DNA of 64,000 bases from Clostridiales bacterium. Its GTDB lineage: Bacteria; Bacillota; Clostridia; Christensenellales; Pumilibacteraceae. Position 1 is the stretch's first letter, and the number at the start of each line of letters is the position of its first letter. Made by a program: the position numbers and the translations under genes. The stretch covers positions 1 through 64,000 of the forward strand of contig JAIDCZ010000031.1 of NCBI GenBank assembly GCA_029055565.1. The letters run 5' to 3'. The notes under the pieces are model-generated. The model had not been told where the DNA came from, ran no database searches, and saw nothing but the letters and a program-made list of their open reading frames with translations. Shown here piece by piece: positions 17,805 to 27,165 of this stretch.

Positions 17805-18515
17805 ATGAACGACTTGTTTGCGGATATTTTGGGCGAATGGTCCAAAGGCGTTAATATAGGATCTGTTTCATTCAAGATAGCTGTTGCCGTAATCTTTGCG
17901 GCAGTGCTTGGGTGCGAACGTGCGCGAAACCGTCATGCGGCGGGACTTAGAACGTTTATAGTGGTATCGCTTGCTTCTACCGTCGTGGCGATTGCGGACT
18001 TGTTTTTAATCGGCGTATACGGCATTACCATTCCGTTTTTGTCGGCGGCTACGGTTATCGGTATTGCTATAATCAGCTCGAATACTATTTTGTTCAGCTC
18101 CAAAAATCAATTAAAGGGCTTGACCACGTCGGCTGGGCTATGGGCGGATTCTATTATTTCGGTCATTCTCGGCTTGGGATTGTACACGGTCGCGTTCTTT
18201 TCCTTCGTCGTGCTTATGCTCAGCTTGACTGTGTTTACCAAGCTCGAAAAGATAACGAAACGCAAGTCGAATCACTTTGAAGTTCACCTCGAATTAAAAG
18301 GCAGAAACTTGTTGCAAGAGTTTACGGCAACAATTCGTGAGTTCGGACTGAAGATAGATAATATCGAAATCAATCCGGCGTATGCCAATAGCGGTTTGGG
18401 CGTGTATACCATTGCGCTAACCGTCGCGGATAAAGAGCTCAAAAAGAAAACTCACAAGGAAATAGTATCGGCCCTTTCCGCATTGGATTGTGTGTCGTAC
18501 ATCGAAGAAATTTAA
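17805..18515 (+). CDS. MgtC/SapB-family protein
   Basis: VLGCERARNRHAAGLRTFIVVSLAST; C-terminal soluble domain. Confidence 0.88.
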   Translation: MNDLFADILGEWSKGVNIGSVSFKIAVAVIFAAVLGCERARNRHAAGLRTFIVVSLASTVVAIADLFLIGVYGITIPFLSAATVIGIAIISSNTILFSSKNQLKGLTTSAGLWADSIISVILGLGLYTVAFFSFVVLMLSLTVFTKLEKITKRKSNHFEVHLELKGRNLLQEFTATIREFGLKIDNIEINPAYANSGLGVYTIALTVADKELKKKTHKEIVSALSALDCVSYIEEI

Positions 18516-18568
18516 AAAGGCGACGGCGATTCGGACAAAAAGTAACGCCCATTCGTTATAGGTGGACT

Positions 18569-19180
18569 ATGTACAAAATACTCGTAAGGGAAGACGATGA
18601 CAGCATCAGGAACGAGCTTACGTCACTACTCGAGCACAACGGTTACGCCGTCGTGTCCGATTTGCCGTGCGACCTTGCGCTACTTGACGTAAACATGCCG
18701 CAAGAAAGCGGGTTCGAGCTTTGCGCGAGAATGCGCAAGCAAACGGATATACCAATTATATTTTTAACCGCGCGGGACAGCGCCGAGGACGAGATTATAG
18801 GGTTCGGCGTGGGTGCGGACGATTACATACGCAAGCCGTACAATTCCTCGGTATTGCTTATGCGCATTTCGCGATTGCTCAACCGTCGCGCGGACGGTAC
18901 TACGGAGCAGCGCGGCTTGCGGCTGGATATATCGGATATGCGCGCGTACTACGGCGGCGCGTCGGTAGAACTGACAAAAAACGAAACGCGCATACTCGCG
19001 GCAATGTTCAAAAAACCGCTTATAACCCGCGACGAGATTATGGACGAGCTGTGGAACGACAGCTTGTACGTGGACGAAAGCACGCTGTACGTTAATATAA
19101 ACCGCTTGCGCGAAAAGCTTAAATCCATAGGCGCGACCGACTTTATCCGCACGGTGCGCGGAGTGGGGTACCGACTGTGA
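18569..19180 (+). CDS. OmpR-family response regulator (BceR-like)
   Basis: Receiver domain with DLALLDVNMP and KPY; winged-helix C terminus; precedes kinase and BceAB-like transporter. Confidence 0.88.
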   Translation: MYKILVREDDDSIRNELTSLLEHNGYAVVSDLPCDLALLDVNMPQESGFELCARMRKQTDIPIIFLTARDSAEDEIIGFGVGADDYIRKPYNSSVLLMRISRLLNRRADGTTEQRGLRLDISDMRAYYGGASVELTKNETRILAAMFKKPLITRDEIMDELWNDSLYVDESTLYVNINRLREKLKSIGATDFIRTVRGVGYRL

Positions 19181-20151
19181 GATTGCGCGACTACTTGGCG
19201 AGCAAGGCGATAGCGCTGTGCGCCGTCGGCATTGCTATAATACTATGGGGAGTGTTTGCATACTTATGCGGCGCCAACGCGGTACTGCTTTGGGGCAGCG
19301 AGGGATTTTTCGTAACGGCGGTTATCGTTCGCTACGCCGCGGGGTACGCCGTTGTGAACGGTAGGCTTAAGCGGTTACAAAAAAGCCGCGACGAGCTTGA
19401 CAAAAAATACCTATTGGGCGAAATATTGCCCAAGCCGCGCGACGGCGTGGAGCGCGAGTATTACGACGTTATGAGCACTGTGTCGCGTTCGGCGATAGGC
19501 GAAGCGGAAAGGACGGAGCGAGAAAAGGAAGAGTACTGCGAGTTTGTGGAGCAGTGGATACACGAGCTTAAAACGCCGCTTACCGCGTGCTCGCTAATTT
19601 GCGACAACGGTGGCGAGCCTACCAAGATTAAACGCGAGCTTAAGCGTGCGGATAATATTGCCGACACCGCGCTGTACTACGCGCGACTGCGCAGTATTCA
19701 AAACGATACCGTTATTTGCACTACCGATATTCGCAAAACACTGGACGACGCGGTAAAGAGCCAGCGCGAACTGCTGATTGCCGCCAAGATAAGCGTGGAG
19801 ATCAACGGCGGCTTTACCGTGCATACAGACGGCAAGGCGGTCGGGTTCGTGGTAAAGCAGCTGCTTGTAAACTGCGCCAAATATTGTGCCGGCTGTCATA
19901 TTACGATGACTGCGGAAAACGGCACGCTCAAAGTTTCCGACAACGGCGTGGGCATAGACTCGTCCGAGCTTCCGCTTATTATGCGCCGCGGCTACACCGG
20001 CGCGGAGGGTAGGCGTATAGGCAGTACCGGAATGGGCCTATACGTTTCGTCCGAAATTTGCAAGCGGCTGGATATAGACTTTTCCGCGCAGTCGGAATTG
20101 GGCAAGGGTACCGCGTTTACTATGGTATTTCCCAATCTTACAAAATCGTAA
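19177..20151 (+). CDS. Sensor histidine kinase (BceS-like, two TM, short extracellular loop)
   Basis: QWIHELKTPLTAC H-box; DNGVGIDSSELP, GSTGMGLYVS ATP-binding motifs. Confidence 0.88.
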   Translation: MRLRDYLASKAIALCAVGIAIILWGVFAYLCGANAVLLWGSEGFFVTAVIVRYAAGYAVVNGRLKRLQKSRDELDKKYLLGEILPKPRDGVEREYYDVMSTVSRSAIGEAERTEREKEEYCEFVEQWIHELKTPLTACSLICDNGGEPTKIKRELKRADNIADTALYYARLRSIQNDTVICTTDIRKTLDDAVKSQRELLIAAKISVEINGGFTVHTDGKAVGFVVKQLLVNCAKYCAGCHITMTAENGTLKVSDNGVGIDSSELPLIMRRGYTGAEGRRIGSTGMGLYVSSEICKRLDIDFSAQSELGKGTAFTMVFPNLTKS

Positions 20152-20166
20152 GGTTGCGTTAAGATA

Positions 20167-20201
20167 GCGTAATGGAATTACGCGTATAGCCGTGATATAC
20201 T
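20167..20201 (+). promoter_or_regulatory. Putative response-regulator operator and promoter of the bceAB-like genes
   Basis: GCGTAA-tggaa-TTACGC perfect inverted repeat (20167-20183), TATACT (20196-20201), no good -35. Confidence 0.5.
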
Positions 20202-20241
20202 TAGGTTACAAAACAAGGAGGTACCGCAACCGCGGGACGAC

Positions 20242-21006
20242 ATGGAAAAAATTTTGGAAGTAAAAAACGTAACCAAGTATTACGGCGGCGGGCAAGCGAT
20301 TACCAAGGCGCTCGACGGCATTTCGCTGGACGTGGAAAAGGGCGAGTTCGTTGCCATTATGGGTGCGTCCGGTTCGGGCAAAAGCACGCTACTCAACGTT
20401 ATTGCCACGATTGACAAGGTAAGCTCGGGCGATATTATTCTGGACGGGCAAAACGTTTGCAACTGCAAGGACGCGGCGCTTGCCAAGTTTAGGCGCGACA
20501 AGCTGGGCTTTATTTTTCAAGACTACAATTTGCTCGATACCCTTACGATTGAGGAAAATATAGTTTTGCCGCTCAACCTTGCAAGAGTGCCCAAGGCCGA
20601 ATCCGACAAGCTGTTGAACGATATTGCGACAAAGCTGGGCGTGGTCGAAAAGCTTAAGCAGTTCCCTTACGAGCTTTCGGGCGGGCAACGCCAACGCGCG
20701 GCGTGTGCGCGTGCGCTAATCACGTCGCCGGCGCTCGTGCTGGCCGACGAGCCTACCGGCGCGCTGGACAGCAAAAATTCCAAACTGCTGATGGACGCGT
20801 TTACTATGATAAACGCCGAGCTCGGCGCGACCATACTTATGGTAACGCACGATTCGGTAGTAGGCAGTTACGCAAGCCGCGTGCTGTTCCTTAAGGACGG
20901 AAAAATTTGGAGCGAGCTCGTGCGCGGCAACAAGTCGCGGCAAGACATGTATTCCGAAATCCTTGCCGTAACGTCGGCGCTTGGAGGTGACGGAGATGTT
21001 CGCTAA
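20242..21006 (+). CDS. ABC transporter ATP-binding protein (BceA-like)
   Basis: GASGSGKSTLLN, LSGGQRQRAACARAL, ADEPTGALDSKNS. Confidence 0.93.
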   Translation: MEKILEVKNVTKYYGGGQAITKALDGISLDVEKGEFVAIMGASGSGKSTLLNVIATIDKVSSGDIILDGQNVCNCKDAALAKFRRDKLGFIFQDYNLLDTLTIEENIVLPLNLARVPKAESDKLLNDIATKLGVVEKLKQFPYELSGGQRQRAACARALITSPALVLADEPTGALDSKNSKLLMDAFTMINAELGATILMVTHDSVVGSYASRVLFLKDGKIWSELVRGNKSRQDMYSEILAVTSALGGDGDVR

Positions 21007-22990
21007 GCTCGCATTCCGTAACGTAAAGCGACAGCTGGGCAACTATCTTATATACTTTATAACGGTGTCGCTTACGATTGCTTTGATGTTCGCATTCAAC
21101 AGTGTGATATTTGAAAAAGAACTTTTGGCGCGTGCGGATGTTTTGGAAAACATGCGCACCGTGCTTATAATGATAACCGTAGCTATTTCGCTAATCGTCG
21201 CGTTCGTGCTCGGCTACGCAACGTCGTTTATGCTAAAGCTACGCAAGCGCGAGTTTGGCACGTATCTTACGCTCGGCATGACTCGTGGCAATATGGCCCT
21301 CGTGTTTTTGGTGGAATCGGTATTGCTGTGCGTTGTATCGCTCGCTACCGGCGTGCTTTTGGGTCTTGGGTTATACCAAGGGCTGATGGCGATTATCGTA
21401 AATATCATAGATATAAATTTCAGCTTTGCTTCGTATTCGCTTAACGGCTTACTGCTCACCGTAGGACTGGTGCTCGGCGTATTCGCGCTGTCCTTTGCGG
21501 TGTCGGCAATATACCTCAGTCGGGTAAGTATATATAATCTTTTGAACGGCGCAAAAAAGACCGAAAAGGCTGTGCGTTACCCTATTATGTGGTGCGTAAT
21601 CGCCGTCGCCGCGCTGGTGGGTATAATAGTAAGTATAATCGTATTCGCCAAAACGGCGGTTGCGTTGGTCGCGGGAAGCAACAGTATAAAGCTACCGGCG
21701 TTGATAGTAGCTATGCTTGCGGTATTTGCGGTGTGCGTAGTGGTGTTGCACGTAGGGCTTTCCCGCGGCGTTATAGGTTTGCTTATGCGTACCCAAAAGT
21801 TTAAAAGCCGCGGCGCGAATATCTTTACGCTTAGGCAGCTTTCGGGTAAATTAAGCGCAAGCTCGGTGCTTATCGGTATGCTGGCGTTTTTGCTGACGCT
21901 TGCGGTTATAGGCACCAACGTTTCCTTTACTATGCAAATACAAACCAACGCCATACTCGATACGAACTATCCGTTTGACGTGCAAGCGTCGATTAGACGT
22001 AGCCTCCCCATCGAAACAGAGCAAGATTCTATCACCTTCGACCAAGCGGAAAAAATTGTGCAAAAGTATTCGCCGATAAAGAAAAGAGTGGACTTTACCG
22101 TATACACGACCAATAGGCACGACGTAGTTGATTTTGCCAACGCGCACGGCGCCGGCTACTGGGCGGATAAAGACATGTATATAGAGGAAAGTGCGTTTAA
22201 CGGCATTTACGGCGAAATAGGTTACAAGCCGGTAAAGTTAGGCGACGGCTTTATGATAGTTTCGTATGAGCGCGGCGAAAAAGTAGATTTTTCTGCGGCT
22301 GGGCTTACCCTCGGCGGTAAACGGCTGGACTATAAGGGTTTTCGCAAATGCTCGCTGCCCGTTCATGGCGTATCCGATTTTTTGGTAGTAGTGCCCGACG
22401 GCGCTACGGACGGAATGAAAGAGTACAGCGACGGCACGGTGTTCTCGCTTAAAAATAAACGGTACGATGCAATAGCACTGCACGAGGAGCTGATGGTATC
22501 GCACGAAACGAGCGGTGCGGGTGATTCGATAATATATTACACAACGACAGACTACGGACTACGCGAGTACGCGCGCTTGACGATGAATATGGACAACGCC
22601 GTATGGATAGTTACGGCGCTGTACGTAGCGGTAGTGTTTATGTTCTTGGCAATGGCCATGCTTGCGCTCAAAACGTTGTCGGGCGTATCAGACGACAAAC
22701 AGCGGTATATCACGCTGTCGCGTATAGGTGCAAGTCGGAGGGATATGTCACGCACGTTGTTTATGCAAATATTTACGTTTTTTGCTTTGCCGTTTGCCTT
22801 TCCGTTTATACTCGGTTTGCCTATGGGAATAGTTTGCTCCTCGCTGACCTCGGCGGCCGGACTGTCTATGGCGGCGACGCAGACTGCGGTGGCGGCGGGA
22901 ATAATTGCGGTTGTCATGCTTGCGGTATACGCGCTGTACTTTACTGCGACCTACCTTGTATCAAAGCGCGCAGTCGTGCCGGTAAATTGA
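20996..22990 (+). CDS. ABC transporter permease (BceB-like, FtsX domains)
   Basis: MFAKLAFRNVKRQLGNYLIYFITVSLTIALMFAFNS; large extracellular loop between TM bundles. Confidence 0.9.
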   Translation: MFAKLAFRNVKRQLGNYLIYFITVSLTIALMFAFNSVIFEKELLARADVLENMRTVLIMITVAISLIVAFVLGYATSFMLKLRKREFGTYLTLGMTRGNMALVFLVESVLLCVVSLATGVLLGLGLYQGLMAIIVNIIDINFSFASYSLNGLLLTVGLVLGVFALSFAVSAIYLSRVSIYNLLNGAKKTEKAVRYPIMWCVIAVAALVGIIVSIIVFAKTAVALVAGSNSIKLPALIVAMLAVFAVCVVVLHVGLSRGVIGLLMRTQKFKSRGANIFTLRQLSGKLSASSVLIGMLAFLLTLAVIGTNVSFTMQIQTNAILDTNYPFDVQASIRRSLPIETEQDSITFDQAEKIVQKYSPIKKRVDFTVYTTNRHDVVDFANAHGAGYWADKDMYIEESAFNGIYGEIGYKPVKLGDGFMIVSYERGEKVDFSAAGLTLGGKRLDYKGFRKCSLPVHGVSDFLVVVPDGATDGMKEYSDGTVFSLKNKRYDAIALHEELMVSHETSGAGDSIIYYTTTDYGLREYARLTMNMDNAVWIVTALYVAVVFMFLAMAMLALKTLSGVSDDKQRYITLSRIGASRRDMSRTLFMQIFTFFALPFAFPFILGLPMGIVCSSLTSAAGLSMAATQTAVAAGIIAVVMLAVYALYFTATYLVSKRAVVPVN

Positions 22991-23007
22991 TTACTTCCAT
23001 AAATTAT

Positions 23008-23036
23008 TTGACAAACGGTAACGTATTTGGTACTAT
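23008..23036 (+). promoter_or_regulatory. Sigma-A promoter upstream of degV
   Basis: TTGACA, 17-nt spacer, TACTAT. Confidence 0.7.
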
Positions 23037-23096
23037 GTGCATGTGTGTGGTTTATTGTGACCGCATGCATGCATACTTTTTTAGGAGAAAATCATT

Positions 23097-23996
23097 ATGA
23101 ACAAAGTTAAAGTCATTACCGATTCTTGCGCAGATCCTTGCAAAGAATTACGCGAAAAATACAATTTCGACTACGCTCTTATGAGCCTTGTGTGGGACGG
23201 CAAGGAAGTGCCGGCCTCTTGCGATCAGGACATATTCACGTTTAAAGATATGTACGACGCAATGCGCGCCGGCAAGCGCATAATAACCCAGCAGGTTTCC
23301 GGCCCCGAATTCGAACGCGTGTTTACGCTGTACTTAGAGCAAGGCTACGACATAGTGTACGTTGCGTGTTCGACGGCGCTGTCCGGTTCGTACAACCTCG
23401 GTATGCAGGAAGCAAAGCTCTTAATGGAAAAATATCCCAATCAAAAGATAATTTGCGTCGACCCCAAAAACTCGGTGTGCGGCGAATTGATTGTGGCTAT
23501 CGAGGCGGCCAAGCTTGCCGCGCTCGGCGCGAGCGTAGAGGAGGTTGCGGCGCATGCCGAGGCTATTTCGCCCAAAGCAATGCAGTTTGCCGCTATCGGA
23601 GATTTGTCGTACTTAAAACGCGCCGGTAGGGTAAAGGCTACCGCAGCGTTCTTCGGCAATCTGTTCGGCATCAAGCCCATTCTTATCAGCAATAAGATAG
23701 GCGAAAACGAGGCCGTCAAAAAGGTTAAGGGGCGTAAAAATTCGCTTGACGAAATCGTCAACATGCTTGCGGCTTCGCTTACCGACGAGGAATTCCCCGC
23801 GTCCGAGCAAACGGTTTTCGTCGCGCACGCCGACTGCGTGAACGACGCAAACTATCTTGCCGAGCAAGTCAAGGCAAAGATAAATCCCAAAGAAGTTTAC
23901 ATCAACGAAATAGGCCCGACTATCGGTGCGTCGGTTGGCCCCGAAACGGTTGCGCTTTACGCGTTCGGCGATCAGTACGCTACTATAGATAAATAA
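23097..23996 (+). CDS. DegV-family fatty acid-binding protein (FakB-like)
   Basis: VKVITDSCADPCKEL; STALSGSYNLG; KPILISNKIGE. Confidence 0.9.
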   Translation: MNKVKVITDSCADPCKELREKYNFDYALMSLVWDGKEVPASCDQDIFTFKDMYDAMRAGKRIITQQVSGPEFERVFTLYLEQGYDIVYVACSTALSGSYNLGMQEAKLLMEKYPNQKIICVDPKNSVCGELIVAIEAAKLAALGASVEEVAAHAEAISPKAMQFAAIGDLSYLKRAGRVKATAAFFGNLFGIKPILISNKIGENEAVKKVKGRKNSLDEIVNMLAASLTDEEFPASEQTVFVAHADCVNDANYLAEQVKAKINPKEVYINEIGPTIGASVGPETVALYAFGDQYATIDK

Positions 23997-24009
23997 TATA
24001 GGTGAGTTA

Positions 24010-25671
24010 ATGGCTGCTATTAACAAGCTGGACGGCTACGCATTTGCCGATATGGTCAAGAGCGGAGCTGTAAACTTAAGAAACAACGCACAAACGGTAA
24101 ACGAGCTTAACGTTTTTCCCATTCCCGACGGCGACACCGGCGAGAATATGGCGCGAACCATAGAGGGCGGAATAAACGCGCTCGCGGCGGTGAACAGCGG
24201 CGATATTTCCGCAGTGGCGGCAGAGCTTGCCCATGGCATGCTTTTGTCGGCGCGCGGCAACAGCGGCGTTATACTTTCGCAGTTTTTCGAGGGTGTTAGG
24301 CGCGGACTCGAGGGCGTAAAGCAAGCGGGAATAAAGGAGCTTAAAGCGGCGTTTGCCGCCGGAGTAAAGCAAGCGTACGCGGCGGTGGTTCAGCCCACCG
24401 AGGGCACTATCCTTACCGTTATGCGCGAGGCTGCCGAGGGCGCGAGCAAGGTGGGCGACGACCAAACGCCCGACAAATACTTTGCCGTGTTTATTGACGA
24501 AACGTACGCGGCGCTCGACCGTACGCCCGAGCTGTTGCCCGTGCTCAAGGAGTCGGGCGTTATAGACAGCGGCGGCGCCGGATTCGTGTACATAGTGGAG
24601 GGCATGAACCGCGCGTTGCTCGGCACTGCCGACAGCGCGTCAGTCGGTCATGCGCACGCGGAGGTTGCGGCAACTACCGGCGCGGATAACTTTGACGAAA
24701 ACAGCGAAATGAAGTTCGGCTACTGCACCGAGGTTATTGTGCAGTTGACCAATAATAAGACTGACGCGGTCGGTTACGACGTAAAAACGCTTATATCGTA
24801 TTTGGAATCTATCGGCGGCGACTCGATAGTCGCGTTCAAAACCGGCACGCGCATAAAGGTGCACGTGCACACCTTCGAGCCGAACAAGGTGCTGGGCTAC
24901 TGCCTTACCGTGGGCGAGCTCGTGGCGGTCAAGGTGGAGAACATGTCCGTTCAGCATACCGAGGTCGTGGTGCGCAATCGGTTCGTGCGGCAGACGCCCA
25001 AAAGGACTGAACGGAAGTACGCGTGCGTTGCGGTGGCCGACGGCGACGGAATTATAGAACAGTTCAAGTCGCTGGGCGCAGACTACGTAGTGGACGGCAA
25101 GCAGACTATGAATCCGTCCGCGCAAGACTTTATCGCCGCGTTCGACGAGGTCAATGCGCAAGTGATATTCGTTCTGCCCAACAACGCGAATATAATCCTT
25201 ACCGCCAAGCAAGCGGCGGAGCTGTACGACAAATCGCAAGTGGTGGTTATCGGCAGTAAAACGCTTGCAGAGGGGTATTCGGCGCTTTCTATGCACGACT
25301 ATTCCGCGGACGACGTGGAAAAGATTAAGGCGGCGTTTGAGGAGGCTGTCAGCACGGTGGAAACCGGACTGGTTACCTACGCCGTGCGCGACAGTCACGT
25401 CGGCGGTATGAATGTTAAAAAGGGCGACTTTTTGGGGTTCGCCGGCAAGGAGCTGCTTGCGTGCAACGGCAGTATGATAGGCGCCGCTTGCGATCTTATA
25501 GACAAAATAGACAAGACCGATAAGGCGGTTATCATAGCAATGCGCGGCAAGGGCGCGACCGACGAGGACGTTGCCAAGGTGGCGGCGCACGTGCGCAAAA
25601 CCACCGACTTGGAGTTCTACGACTTTGACGGCGGTCAAGACGTGTATTCGTTTATATTTGTAGTAGAATAA
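24010..25671 (+). CDS. DAK2-domain protein, FakA-like fatty acid kinase
   Basis: LNVFPIPDGDTGENM, LLSARGNSGVILSQ, GAGFVYIVEG. Confidence 0.9.
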   Translation: MAAINKLDGYAFADMVKSGAVNLRNNAQTVNELNVFPIPDGDTGENMARTIEGGINALAAVNSGDISAVAAELAHGMLLSARGNSGVILSQFFEGVRRGLEGVKQAGIKELKAAFAAGVKQAYAAVVQPTEGTILTVMREAAEGASKVGDDQTPDKYFAVFIDETYAALDRTPELLPVLKESGVIDSGGAGFVYIVEGMNRALLGTADSASVGHAHAEVAATTGADNFDENSEMKFGYCTEVIVQLTNNKTDAVGYDVKTLISYLESIGGDSIVAFKTGTRIKVHVHTFEPNKVLGYCLTVGELVAVKVENMSVQHTEVVVRNRFVRQTPKRTERKYACVAVADGDGIIEQFKSLGADYVVDGKQTMNPSAQDFIAAFDEVNAQVIFVLPNNANIILTAKQAAELYDKSQVVVIGSKTLAEGYSALSMHDYSADDVEKIKAAFEEAVSTVETGLVTYAVRDSHVGGMNVKKGDFLGFAGKELLACNGSMIGAACDLIDKIDKTDKAVIIAMRGKGATDEDVAKVAAHVRKTTDLEFYDFDGGQDVYSFIFVVE

Positions 25672-25790
25672 TTCAGAATTCAGAATTAAGAATGCAGAAT
25701 TAAGAATTGGGATGATTTTTTAGAGTGATTACCTTCCCTTGGGGGAAGGTGGGCGCGAAGCGCTCGGATGAGGGCAAATAAACTAAAAAT
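25672..25790. repeat. Composite intergenic repeat: family B (GAATTCAGAATTAAGAATGCAGAATTAAGAAT) plus family D (ACCTTCCCTTGGGGGAAGGT...)
   Basis: Direct match by eye to 51366-51545 and other B copies at 60895-60932 and 62773-62812. Confidence 0.7.
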
Positions 25791-25843
25791 CAACATTTTT
25801 GCCTATTCACTATTACCTATTACTTGTTTCAAGGAGATACATT

Positions 25844-27010
25844 ATGCTCGGAAACTTTACGTACTGCAATCCGACCAAGCTGTACTTCGGCAAGGACGCG
25901 CTGGACGGACTTAACGAGGAACTGCCCAAGTACGGCAAAAACGTTTTACTTGTGTACGGCGGCGGGTCGATCAAAAAGAACGGTATCTACGACAAAGTTG
26001 TTGCCATACTCAAGGCCAACGGCAAAAATATTTTCGAGGACGCGGGCGTAATGCCCAATCCCACTTCGGACAAGCTGAACGAGGGTGTAGAGCGTGCAAA
26101 AAAAGCCAAGGCCGATTTTATACTCGCCGTCGGCGGCGGGTCGGTTTGCGACTACGCCAAGGCTGTGTCGGTATCGGTGCACTGCAACGACGATCCGTGG
26201 GAAAAGTATTTTATTCGATTCGAGGAGCCGTCTTGCAATATTATTCCGGTCGGGTGCGTGCTGACCATGGTCGGCACCGGCAGTGAAATGAACGGCGGCT
26301 CGGTTATAACCAACCATTCGCAAAAGCTGAAAATAGGGCACGTGTTCGGCGAGAACGTGTTTCCCAAGTTCTCCGTACTCAATCCCGAATTCACCTACAC
26401 CTTGCCCAAGTACCAAATGGTGTCGGGCATATACGACATAATGTCGCATATACTGGAGCAGTATTTTTCGGGCGAGGACGACAATACCAGCGATTATATA
26501 ATGGAAGGGCTGTTGCGCTCGCTCGTGCACAGCGCGAATATAGCGGTAAAGAACCCCAACGACTACGAGGCGCGAAGCAATATTATGTGGATTGCCACGT
26601 GGGCGCTGAACACCCTCGTCGCCAAGGGCAAGACCACCGACTGGGAGGTGCATATGCTCGGCCAAGCGGTGGGCGCGCACACCGACGCCACGCACGGCAT
26701 GACGCTTGCGGCAGTATCCATGCCGTACTATAGATATATCATGCCGTACGGACTGAAAAAGTTTGCGCGGTACGCGGTAAACGTTTGGGGCGTCAACCCC
26801 GACGGCAAGACCGAACAGCAGACCGCCGAGCAAGGCCTTGCCGCAATGGAAAGCTGGATGAAGAGTGTAGGCCTCGTTATGAACATAACCGAGCTTGGCG
26901 CGACCGAGCAAATGCTGGACGGCATAACCGAAAGCACGCTCATAATGGACGGCGGCTACAAGGTGCTGAACAAGACCGAAATCCGTAGCATATACCAACA
27001 AAGTCTGTAA
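25844..27010 (+). CDS. Iron-containing alcohol dehydrogenase (butanol dehydrogenase-like)
   Basis: YCNPTKLYFGKDAL, GGGSVCDYAKAVS, H(T)DATHGM. Confidence 0.92.
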   Translation: MLGNFTYCNPTKLYFGKDALDGLNEELPKYGKNVLLVYGGGSIKKNGIYDKVVAILKANGKNIFEDAGVMPNPTSDKLNEGVERAKKAKADFILAVGGGSVCDYAKAVSVSVHCNDDPWEKYFIRFEEPSCNIIPVGCVLTMVGTGSEMNGGSVITNHSQKLKIGHVFGENVFPKFSVLNPEFTYTLPKYQMVSGIYDIMSHILEQYFSGEDDNTSDYIMEGLLRSLVHSANIAVKNPNDYEARSNIMWIATWALNTLVAKGKTTDWEVHMLGQAVGAHTDATHGMTLAAVSMPYYRYIMPYGLKKFARYAVNVWGVNPDGKTEQQTAEQGLAAMESWMKSVGLVMNITELGATEQMLDGITESTLIMDGGYKVLNKTEIRSIYQQSL

Positions 27011-27060
27011 AATTTTTCCAAAAAATAAAAATTTTCTTAAATTTATTTTTTAGGTAACTC

Positions 27061-27089
27061 TTGACAAGAATAAAAGCATATGTTAGTAT
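27061..27089 (+). promoter_or_regulatory. Sigma-A promoter for the secreted protein/LRR operon
   Basis: TTGACA, 17-nt spacer, TAGTAT. Confidence 0.8.
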
Positions 27090-27102
27090 TATTCCAATGA
27101 CG

Positions 27103-27131
27103 ACGGCGTCGCAATTGTTTTGCGACGCCGT
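27103..27131 (+). promoter_or_regulatory. Leader hairpin (12-bp perfect stem)
   Basis: ACGGCGTCGCAA-ttgtt-TTGCGACGCCGT; left arm ACGGCGTCGCA identical to 3909-3919. Confidence 0.7.
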
Positions 27132-27165
27132 TTGCGTTAAAATTGTTTTTATGAAGGAATAAAAC

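Noticed and set aside
16330-22990. Possible novel defence or toxin system around the antiporter/MgtC/two-component block
   Set aside because: Each gene fits a known family; the RR-HK-ABC cassette matches BceRSAB-type peptide-antibiotic resistance.
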